A stretch of 12,595 nucleotides of DNA, taken from positions 1-12,595 of the forward strand of contig CANBEE010000057.1 of NCBI GenBank assembly GCA_947367415.1. Reading direction: 5' to 3'. This document shows, in pieces, positions 1 to 5,301 of this stretch. Positions within the stretch are counted from its first letter, which is position 1. Every line of letters begins with the position of its first letter. The notes under the pieces are model-generated. The model saw nothing but the letters and a program-made list of their open reading frames with translations, made no database searches and was not told the origin of the DNA. Made by a program: the position numbers and the translations under genes. The stretch is from an uncultured Bacteroidales bacterium. Lineage in GTDB: Bacteria; Bacteroidota; Bacteroidia; Bacteroidales; Bacteroidaceae.

Positions 1-473
1 ATATGGGCGAGGGCAAAAGGAGAGCCCCCCTCACTCCCCCCAAGGGGGGATGACTTATCCTTGAAAACATCATCGTAGCGTGACTTGATATATCCCCATA
101 GCTTTGCAGGAGTGTCTATCGCGCCCGTCGGGGTCTTCCCCCCTTGGGGGGATGCGAGGGGGGCCAGGTTTTGCTCTGATATATGGTCGAAGTCGAGCAT
201 CAGGAGTCCCGTGGGGCGCATAAACTCGGCATGGCGCGGACTGCGTGGTTTCGTGCCTTGCCCCTCGCACTTGGCGAGGTAGGCCTTATACTTATCATTA
301 TCGAACACGCCCATGTAGGTCAGCGCGGGGAGTTTACCCTTTGCCTTCGGCTCCCCTGCACGGTGGGCAAGGATCAGGCGCTCGGTCTGCTCACTCTGTG
401 TGAGCGTGCTGAACTTCTGAGCATCGCAGGGCTTCAGCACATTATCATAGGAATTGTTTACGTAATTAATCAT
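1..473 (-). CDS. BT4734/VirE-N-type protein, N-terminal part (runs off the left edge)
   Basis: The frame is open from an ATG at 473 to the window edge, giving 157 codons with no stop, so the 3' end is missing. The protein begins MINYVNNSYDNVLK. Around residues 46-55 it has KLPALTYMGVF, and around residues 84-97 it has FMRPTGLLMLDFDHI. A K-x-x-LPA-x-T-x-x-G segment followed by a hydrophobic strand ending in D-x-D-H is typical of the BT4734-like/VirE N-terminal domain of Bacteroidales, a primase-like fold usually joined to a helicase-like VirE domain. The role is therefore probably linked to replication or a mobile element, but this is inferred from family. Two C/G-rich palindromic elements sit in frame and encode Pro/Gly/Ser-rich inserts (ASPQGGK and SPLGGSEGG) after the D-x-D-H strand. 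The M15 peptidase gene lies 87 bp upstream on the same strand. Family call fairly sure; function unsure. Confidence 0.72.
   Translation of the reverse strand, partial: MINYVNNSYDNVLKPCDAQKFSTLTQSEQTERLILAHRAGEPKAKGKLPALTYMGVFDNDKYKAYLAKCEGQGTKPRSPRHAEFMRPTGLLMLDFDHISEQNLAPLASPQGGKTPTGAIDTPAKLWGYIKSRYDDVFKDKSSPLGGSEGGSPFALAH
24..50 (-). repeat. C/G-rich palindromic element, copy 1, inside the VirE-N-type gene
   Basis: The core CCCCCCAAGGGGGG is a near-perfect palindrome (35-49), preceded on the plus strand by a second C-run and CTCACT. It is the inverted counterpart of the element at 137-164. On the coding strand it reads as SPLGGSEGG and keeps the frame open. Short palindromic repeats that insert into reading frames are known in several bacteria; placing this one in such a family is inference. 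Confidence 0.7.
137..164 (+). repeat. C/G-rich palindromic element, copy 2, inside the VirE-N-type gene
   Basis: It has the same core (CCCCCC TT GGGGGG, 138-151) followed by a six-base spacer and a second G-run (158-163). The order is opposite to copy 1, about 86 bp away. The coding strand reads APLASPQGGK through it, in frame. The pair could fold back on each other in single-stranded DNA or RNA. Confidence 0.7.
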
Positions 474-490
474 GATAAAACTTTGTTTTT

Positions 491-566
491 GTCTAAGGTC
501 TACAGTCTACGGTCTACGGACTTACTATCCGGACGGCGACTGTTGACTGTTGACTATTTACTATTT
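491..566. repeat. Two short heptamer arrays between the VirE-N-type and M15 genes
   Basis: Positions 491-518 are four phased 7-mers: GTCTAAG, GTCTACA, GTCTACG, GTCTACG. Positions 539-566 are four more: ACTGTTG twice, then ACTATTT twice. The second array overlaps the last codon region and the stop (561-563) of the M15 peptidase gene. The units differ in sequence from the CAATTGT type elsewhere in the window but share the seven-base period. Confidence 0.75.
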
Positions 567-977
567 ACAAAAGAACGGATTGTCGCTCGGTGCCGCTGGG
601 TCATACGCCACATGGATGTAGAGACCCTGGCGCTCCATGTAGCACTCGGTGAGGGGGATGAGTCCTTCGCGGTGCAGGATGCGTATCTCGGTGTAGAGTG
701 CCGTGTTGTAGAACACGCTCTTGGCCGTAATGTCGGCCGCCATGCCGCGTGTGTGGTAGCTTCCCTCCACACCGCCCACCTTTCGGTTCAGCGCGGGGCA
801 GCGGTAGCCGCTGGTGATGTAGATGGGCGACTGCCACTTTTCGCGGATGGGGTCGAGCACCTGCTCTACGAGGGTCACGAGGTTCTTGCGCTCCTGGCCG
901 AGGGCGACGTTGAGGATGCCGCCCTTGAACTCGGACTGACTGGTATATTCCAGTTCGGGGATGGTGAAATATTTCAT
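561..977 (-). CDS. Peptidase M15-type zinc D-Ala-D-Ala carboxypeptidase/endolysin-like protein
   Basis: The product is 138 residues and is predicted to cleave peptidoglycan stem peptides, as the Peptidase_M15_3 family does. The signature S-x-H-x-x-G-x-A-x-D is present as S73-Y-H75-T-R-G78-M-A-A-D82, and YIHVAY supplies a third ligand, H122. The expected zinc ligands are H75, D82 and H122, and E111 is the likely catalytic base. GYRCPALN before the signature is also typical. No signal peptide is visible, which suits a phage-type lysin or a cytoplasmic or element-borne enzyme. The frame stays open upstream to 1091, but that extension only translates a heptamer array (HPSPFT-like residues), so I start at MKYFTIPELEY. 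In Bacteroidales such small M15 proteins are often found near VirE-N-type genes, as here. Family call sure, biological role less so. Confidence 0.85.
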   Translation of the reverse strand: MKYFTIPELEYTSQSEFKGGILNVALGQERKNLVTLVEQVLDPIREKWQSPIYITSGYRCPALNRKVGGVEGSYHTRGMAADITAKSVFYNTALYTEIRILHREGLIPLTECYMERQGLYIHVAYDPAAPSDNPFFCK

Positions 978-983
978 GTTAAA

Positions 984-1109
984 GAATGCTGAATGATGAA
1001 TGCTGAATGATGAATGTTGAATGTTTAATGGTGAAGGGTGAACGGTGAAGGGTGAAGGGTGCATTGTGAATTGTGAATTGTCAATTGTCAATTGTCAATT
1101 GTGAATTAG
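984..1109. repeat. Phased array of 18 heptamers
   Basis: Exactly 18 consecutive 7-bp units fill 126 bp with no slip in phase. Read on the plus strand they pass through blocks: GAATGCT/GAATGAT (4), GAATGTT (2), TAATGGT (1), GAAGGGT/GAACGGT (4), GCATTGT (1), GAATTGT (2), CAATTGT (3), GAATTAG (1). The array starts 6 bp from the start codon of the M15 gene, so it would form its 5' leader if that gene is transcribed from further upstream. Confidence 0.9.
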
Positions 1110-1183
1110 CTCCGCTGAGCTTCGGCTGCGCTCGCTGAGCAATCTGTAAGCAAGCTTACATTGCGCTCACTTGCACGAACCTT
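1109..1183. repeat. Palindrome cluster between heptamer arrays (locus 1)
   Basis: It contains two small inverted repeats, GCTC-CGCT-GAGC (1109-1120) and GCTC-GCT-GAGC (1130-1140). A perfect 7-bp palindrome with an AA centre follows, TGTAAGC-AA-GCTTACA (1145-1160), and then about 21 bp of GCTC-, CTTGC- and ACG-containing sequence. Heptamers flank it on both sides. A similar arrangement lies at 12357-12451 in inverted orientation. Confidence 0.7.
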
Positions 1184-1185
1184 GT

Positions 1186-1206
1186 CAATTGTGAATTGTC
1201 AATTCT
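1186..1206. repeat. Three-unit heptamer array
   Basis: CAATTGT, GAATTGT and CAATTCT follow the palindrome cluster and end 3 bp before the stop codon of the small membrane protein gene (1210-1212). Confidence 0.8.
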
Positions 1207-1209
1207 CCA

Positions 1210-1548
1210 TCACCCCTCCTTCTCCATCTCCTGCGGTATACGGAATGCGGTATAGAGCTGCATGAGGCACCCGACGAGCATGCACAATATCCACTCATTA
1301 TGCTTGCATACGAGCATGAGCACACCGGTCAGCATCAGGGCTATGGCACCTACAATCTGCTGTCGGCGCAGGCGGCGGATTATCCAGTTGTTACCCGTGT
1401 AGCGGTCCATCATCTGCATGGCCCCGAACATCAGTGAGCCAGCGATATAGATATAGGGTGCCCACACCCACTTGGTGATATACAGAGCAGCTCCCACGAC
1501 CAGCATGATGCCGCCCAACATGTAGATAAAGCTATACAGTTTCTTCAT
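1210..1548 (-). CDS. Small four-helix integral membrane protein, function unknown
   Basis: The product is 112 residues. Four hydrophobic stretches are visible: about 8-26 (IYMLGGIMLVVGAALYI), 31-47 (PYIYIAGSLMFGAMQMM), 65-81 (IVGAIALMLTGVLMLVC) and 86-101 (WILCMLVGCLMQLYTAF). A strongly basic loop (RRLRRQQ) lies between helices 2 and 3, which by the positive-inside rule suggests it is cytoplasmic, with both termini also inside. I recognise no enzymatic motif. It starts 24 bp after the DivIC/FtsB-like gene and very likely shares its transcript. My recollection is that small membrane proteins next to the division gene are common in Bacteroidales, but this is not a functional assignment. The stop is immediately followed by repeat sequence. 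Confidence 0.75.
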   Translation of the reverse strand: MKKLYSFIYMLGGIMLVVGAALYITKWVWAPYIYIAGSLMFGAMQMMDRYTGNNWIIRRLRRQQIVGAIALMLTGVLMLVCKHNEWILCMLVGCLMQLYTAFRIPQEMEKEG

Positions 1549-1572
1549 ATCTCGATTCTTCGTTTGGCAGGT

Positions 1573-1866
1573 TTATTGTATGACAAACACCTCCTCGTCG
1601 GGCAGGTGCATGCCGTATTTCTCACGGGCTATACGCTCCAGGTTGCCGCTATCCACTTCGAGCATCCTGAGCCGTTCGATGCTCGAGTCGCGCACGCCCT
1701 CATAATACTCTATTTCCTTCAGCAGTGCTGCCTTTTGCTGGCGATGCCCGAGGCGTAGCATCAGGTTGTTCTGGTCGAGGAAACATATTATCACCAGAAA
1801 CACCGCTATCGTGATCGCATACTTGTAGCGCCCGAGGTGCCCTAGAACGTCTTTTATCTTGCCCAT
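1573..1866 (-). CDS. divIC: DivIC/FtsB-family septum formation initiator
   Basis: The product is 97 residues with the usual bitopic plan: a short cytoplasmic N-terminus (MGKIKDVLGHLGRYK), one membrane segment (about 15-31, YAITIAVFLVIICFLD), a coiled coil (about 35-70, rich in L/E/R/K) and the C-terminal signature LERIAREKYGMHLPDEEVFVI. This matches the DivIC/FtsB family motif E-x-x-ARE-x-Y-x-M-x-x-P-x-E. These proteins form a periplasmic coiled-coil complex with DivIB/FtsQ and FtsL-type partners and help activate septal wall synthesis. An in-frame ATG at 1905 exists, but the 13 extra residues are read mostly from heptamer-like sequence and a homopolymer run, so I start at 1866. A -7 box (1982-1989) and a repeat-rich leader lie upstream. 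The membrane protein gene follows 24 bp downstream. Confidence 0.88.
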   Translation of the reverse strand: MGKIKDVLGHLGRYKYAITIAVFLVIICFLDQNNLMLRLGHRQQKAALLKEIEYYEGVRDSSIERLRMLEVDSGNLERIAREKYGMHLPDEEVFVIQ

Positions 1867-1883
1867 TTGTTTTTTTGTTTTTG

Positions 1884-1981
1884 GGGTTATGGAATCTTGG
1901 GTCATGGGTTATGGGGGGAGAGTTTTAGTGTTTAGGGGGGATAGAATACCCTTAACCCATTACCCTTAACCCATCACCCTA
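1884..1981. repeat. Facing heptamer repeats in the divIC leader
   Basis: At 1949-1981 there are four 7-mers (CCCTTAA, CCCATTA, CCCTTAA, CCCATCA) plus a partial unit. At 1884-1912 there are GGGTTAT/GGAATCT/GGGTTAT units, with one extra base breaking phase. The two blocks are complementary (TAACCCAT against ATGGGTTA), separated by a G-rich spacer. If transcription starts near 1975, this block is most of a leader of about 110 nt that could fold into a hairpin. Confidence 0.65.
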
Positions 1982-1989
1982 CAAAGATA
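1982..1989 (-). promoter_or_regulatory. Bacteroidota-type -7 box upstream of divIC
   Basis: The minus strand reads TATCTTTG, an exact match to the TAnnTTTG consensus of the Bacteroidota primary sigma factor. I see no convincing TTTG -33 element at the expected 19-21 bp spacing, so this is a partial promoter match. Confidence 0.55.
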
Positions 1990-2050
1990 GAGCTTTTAAA
2001 CGAGACTTTCTATCCATTGGCTGTAAAAATATTAAGTTATACATTCAAGA

Positions 2051-2080
2051 AGGAGGACTCAGCCAAAACTGAGCCCTCCT
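2051..2080 (-). terminator. Hairpin terminator after the cohesin-like/repeat protein gene
   Basis: The stem is AGGAGG, one A-C mismatch, then CTCAG, with a six-base loop and the matching arm, 11 pairs in all. It begins 25 bp after the stop codon of the gene ending at 2105. The T-tract after it on the minus strand is weak (TCTTG). The stem is strong enough to end the transcript of the exported-protein genes. Confidence 0.7.
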
Positions 2081-2104
2081 CCATTATCATTATTATATAA
2101 GGAA

Positions 2105-5100
2105 CTACTTAATCACAACCTTCTTACCATTCACAATATAGATACCACCCTTCAGATTCTCGGCATCTGCCACCTTGCGACCTGTGAGGTCATAAATTGT
2201 CAATTGTCCATTGTCAATTGTCAATTGCTCTATGCCATTGTCTATATTCGCTGTATAGGTCACATCATGAGCTGGCATCGTCTCGTAGGTATCTCCTATC
2301 CAACCAAGGAAGGTGTAGCCCTCTTCAGTAGGCTCGTATACATATTCAGGAATAGGCTCTCCGTAAGCGACCTCTGCTGTATGCACCAACTCTTCGTCTA
2401 CATAGTAGTACACCTTATATATATTTACGGTATAGCTTCCCTCATATGTCACATCACTGGCAGGCACCGTCTCTGCCACCTCGCCCCAGCCATCAAAGGT
2501 ATAACCTTCACGGTCGGGAGCATTGGGTGCTACGATTTCGTCACCATATTCAAGTGAATCGGCAGCTATCACCTCATCGTCCACCTTGAAGGTCACGAGA
2601 TACTTGTTTATGGTGAAGTAGCCTATTACAGTTACATCATTGGCAGGCATCGTTTCTGGCACCTCGCTCCACCCGCTGAAGGTATGGCCCTCCTTGGTAG
2701 GCTCTTCCAGTGCCACGATGGCCGTGCCATAAACCACAGAGTCGCTCTTTACAGTTTCCCCATCCACAACATAGGTAAACTGATAGCTATTTATGGTGTA
2801 GCTTCCCTCATAGGTCACATCACCGGCGGGCACCGTCTCTGCTACCTCTCCCCATCCATCAAAGGTATAGCCTTCACGGTCGGGAGCTTCAGGAACTACG
2901 ATTGCAGCACCATATTCGAGTGTATCGGCAGCTATCACCTCATCGTCTATCTTGAAGGTCACGAGGTACTTGTTTATGGTGAAGTAGCCTATTACAGTTA
3001 CATCCTTAGCTGGCATCGTTTCTGGTACCTCTCTCCATCCGCTGAAGGAGTGTCCCTCCTCGGTGGGAGCCTCCGCTGCGGCGATTGTAGCACCGTAAGC
3101 ATAGTTTTCGATCTTGTACACCTCATCGTCTACCATATAGGTTACGGTGTAGGAGTCAGCAGTATATGCTCCGGTAACTGTAACATCATTGCCTGGCATT
3201 GTTTGTGGCAGTCCTGTCCATACGAAGGAGTGCCCTACACGCTCTTCCACTTCGGGAGCAACAACCGCAGCACCAGCCCTAACAAACTGCTCACCGACAG
3301 TCTCACCCTCCACGACAAAGCGCAACGTAAAACTCGTAAACGTAGCTGCAGCAACCACTTCGCCGTCCGACACATAGTTATTGCCCTTCGCATCGCTCAG
3401 CACGATATCCGTCACGCGCAGTTCCGTGTCCTGATAAGTTACACCCTCTTCCGCTATGTAGTCCAGTGTAAACAACGTTCCGTTTGTTCCTGTAATCGGA
3501 GCATTAGCCATTGAGTACACCAATATCTGATAGTTGCCCTCACCAATGTCCGTAACCAGATACGAATGTCCCTTTAATCGCTCCGTAATCTTAAGTTTAT
3601 CCATTGAGGTCTTCATCCCCGACAACCACTTCACATTCATCTGTATAGCTACAATATCGGTGTAGTTGTCGAGTGCGAAAGCAAATTGGTAACCCTCACG
3701 TGTATTGTCACCACTTACAATGATATGGTTCGGTTCATACCCCCTGCCAGACAGTGCCACCGACTTCATGCGATTGTCTGGGTCGTTGGTATAGACCTGC
3801 ATTGTTGTCTTGTGCTCGCCTTCAGTAGTGGGAGTATACACCACTGTCAGCTTCTTGCTTTCCCTAGGGGCGATGGTCAGAGGCAGACTCTGCTCCACGG
3901 CATATCCTTCGGCGAGGAAGGTTACCTTGTTTATCGTCAAGTTTACCTCACCGCTATTATATATAGCATAGGTAGCTGTACCCTTTTGTGTGACGGGCGT
4001 GTCGCCAAACTCCAGCGTGCTGTTTCCACTGAACGAGGGGCTCTGTATCACCACATACTCGCCCGAAGTTGCCGAAGTCATATTCTCCATTGTTGCATTG
4101 CTCAGCACCACCTCCTGCGGATTGAGTTCATACCAACCGCTCTGCCCGTCAAGGCGCACACGGAAAGTCATCAATTCGCCATCACCCTCGGGCAGCGTAG
4201 CGTTGGATGCCGAATATAGCAGTAGGGTCAACTTATCACTTTGCACCACGCCCGTAGCCTTGTGGTCAGTGTCGCTACAACGGTTTCCTGCCGCTGCGCT
4301 TCCCTCCACATATTTCAGTGCTTCGGGCAGGGTGAACTCGCACTGCGCACCGGCGATAGGCTCCATATTGTTCATCTTCAGCACCACGGTCACCTCCTCG
4401 TCCGATATACCCTCGGTGTGCTGCACATGCAGCTCGTTCACCGAGAAGGGCTGTGCCGTCACCACCGCCTTGCCCGCCTTGGGGTTGATGGCGTTGCTGG
4501 TGATAGTCACGTTGCTTGTCACCATGCCACGCTGTAGCGGGGCATAGGTGAGCGTAAAGTCCTGTGTACTTCCGGCTGCTATGGTGCAGGTCGCGGGCAA
4601 TGCCGTGAGGTCGCTGTTGTCAAAGGTGATGCCCGTAATCTCCAGTGGCTCGTTACCCCTATTATATACGCTAAGCGTATGGGTATATTCGCCGCGTATG
4701 GGCACGCGGCCATAGTCGATGGTGGGTGTAGTCACCTCTATCTTGGGCGACAGCAGGGTTACCACTCCGCTCTCCACACTGCAGGTGAGTGCGTTGCCAC
4801 TGACATCGCTCATCACCACTTCGGGAGTCAGCGTATAGTCGGCAGGCTCCTTGCCTAATTTCACCTTGAAGCGGCACAGCTCACCATCCACTCCTTTGAG
4901 CGGCGCCAAGGTTGGGCTGAATATCACCATGCTCAGTTTGCCATCCTGCTCAGCAGCCGTCAGGGTGTGTCCGTCGGCGCGCTCCGTGCTGAGCACAGCC
5001 GAGCCATCTACGTAGCGCAGCATATCGCCCAGTGGCACCAGCAGTTCTATGGCCGTCACCGCCGACTCTCCTGTGAGTGCCACGCTTACCTCTACCTCAT

Positions 5101-5203
5101 CGGTAGGATGTCCCTGCACGGAGGTCAGCGTCACGGTGTTGGCTGCTGTGGCAGTGAGCCATAGGCCCACTGCCATGATGCAACTTATAATCGTTCGTTT
5201 CAT
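2105..5203 (-). CDS. Exported T9SS substrate with cohesin-like modules, ASH-type domains and six Listeria-Bacteroides repeats
   Basis: The product is 1032 residues. Order: signal peptide (1-21, MKRTIISCIMAVGLWLTATA); cohesin-like module (about 23-150); ASH/choice-of-anchor-D-like domain (about 152-250); second cohesin-like module (about 254-388); second ASH-like domain (about 390-488); third cohesin-like module (about 492-622); six Flg_new/InlB-type repeats of 57-61 residues (626-986) with the pattern GHSFSGW...PETMPA.DVTVIGYF; a linker encoded by heptamers (987-1003); and a short T9SS tail (IYDLTGRKV...GGIYIVNGKKVVIK). It is probably exported to the cell surface or medium as an adhesive or scaffold-like protein; no enzymatic motif is seen. 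Cohesin-like modules suggest binding of dockerin-bearing partners, and the gene 98 bp upstream encodes a protease with a dockerin-like domain. The cohesin assignment rests on pattern only. No own -7 box is visible, so it is probably co-transcribed with the protease gene. Confidence 0.85.
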   Translation of the reverse strand: MKRTIISCIMAVGLWLTATAANTVTLTSVQGHPTDEVEVSVALTGESAVTAIELLVPLGDMLRYVDGSAVLSTERADGHTLTAAEQDGKLSMVIFSPTLAPLKGVDGELCRFKVKLGKEPADYTLTPEVVMSDVSGNALTCSVESGVVTLLSPKIEVTTPTIDYGRVPIRGEYTHTLSVYNRGNEPLEITGITFDNSDLTALPATCTIAAGSTQDFTLTYAPLQRGMVTSNVTITSNAINPKAGKAVVTAQPFSVNELHVQHTEGISDEEVTVVLKMNNMEPIAGAQCEFTLPEALKYVEGSAAAGNRCSDTDHKATGVVQSDKLTLLLYSASNATLPEGDGELMTFRVRLDGQSGWYELNPQEVVLSNATMENMTSATSGEYVVIQSPSFSGNSTLEFGDTPVTQKGTATYAIYNSGEVNLTINKVTFLAEGYAVEQSLPLTIAPRESKKLTVVYTPTTEGEHKTTMQVYTNDPDNRMKSVALSGRGYEPNHIIVSGDNTREGYQFAFALDNYTDIVAIQMNVKWLSGMKTSMDKLKITERLKGHSYLVTDIGEGNYQILVYSMANAPITGTNGTLFTLDYIAEEGVTYQDTELRVTDIVLSDAKGNNYVSDGEVVAAATFTSFTLRFVVEGETVGEQFVRAGAAVVAPEVEERVGHSFVWTGLPQTMPGNDVTVTGAYTADSYTVTYMVDDEVYKIENYAYGATIAAAEAPTEEGHSFSGWREVPETMPAKDVTVIGYFTINKYLVTFKIDDEVIAADTLEYGAAIVVPEAPDREGYTFDGWGEVAETVPAGDVTYEGSYTINSYQFTYVVDGETVKSDSVVYGTAIVALEEPTKEGHTFSGWSEVPETMPANDVTVIGYFTINKYLVTFKVDDEVIAADSLEYGDEIVAPNAPDREGYTFDGWGEVAETVPASDVTYEGSYTVNIYKVYYYVDEELVHTAEVAYGEPIPEYVYEPTEEGYTFLGWIGDTYETMPAHDVTYTANIDNGIEQLTIDNGQLTIYDLTGRKVADAENLKGGIYIVNGKKVVIK
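2195..2229. repeat. Heptamer array inside the coding sequence
   Basis: Five phased 7-mers on the plus strand (AATTGTC, AATTGTC, CATTGTC, AATTGTC, AATTGCT) encode the linker QLTIDNGQLTI directly before the T9SS tail. Three heptamers make 21 bp, so the protein shows a 7-residue period. The unit is the same as in the intergenic arrays at 1082-1102 and 12322-12363. Confidence 0.85.
2246..3328 (-). repeat. Six tandem Listeria-Bacteroides (Flg_new/InlB-like) repeats
   Basis: Residues 626-986 form six units of 57-61 residues. Units 2+3 and 4+5 are near-duplicates: the 366-bp block 2783-3148 repeats at 2417-2782 with scattered differences, and the shared residues include GYFTINKYLVTFK and DREGYTFDGWGEVAETVPA. 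Units 1 and 6 are more diverged. These small beta-rich modules are common in surface proteins of Firmicutes and Bacteroidota. Confidence 0.85.
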
Positions 5204-5220
5204 AACACTTTTCTTTATTT

Positions 5221-5294
5221 ACCACAGATTACTCGGATTACACAGATTATAATATGTATTTTCAATAATCTGATAAATCTGAGTAATCCGTGGT
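5221..5294. repeat. Imperfect 31-bp inverted repeat between the protease and scaffold-like genes
   Basis: The left arm (5221-5251) and right arm (5264-5294) match at about 25 of 31 positions; both begin ACCAC-R-GATTACTC. The loop is about 12 bases. Within each arm a CAGATTA/CGGATTA unit recurs. The element fills most of the 98-bp gap. No T-tract follows on the minus strand, so attenuation or mRNA processing is as likely as termination. Confidence 0.75.
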
Positions 5295-5301
5295 TCTATT
5301 C

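Noticed and set aside
183..992. A 269-codon open frame on the plus strand
   Set aside because: It lies opposite the VirE-N-type and M15 genes, both of which have recognisable family motifs on the minus strand. Its product shows no family resemblance and is best explained as an antisense shadow.
978..1091. N-terminal extension of the M15 peptidase to an upstream ATG at 1091
   Set aside because: The extra 38 residues are a translation of the heptamer array. The family-like sequence begins at MKYFTIPELEY.
984..1206. CRISPR array
   Set aside because: The repeat unit is 7 bp without spacers of constant length, and no cas gene is present.
1867..1905. Upstream start for the DivIC/FtsB-like gene
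   Set aside because: The 13 extra residues come mostly from repeat-like sequence and a homopolymer run, and the usual family length fits the start at 1866.
2684..3514. A 276-codon plus-strand frame with internal repeats
   Set aside because: Its repeats are only the mirror image of the six Listeria-Bacteroides repeats coded on the minus strand.
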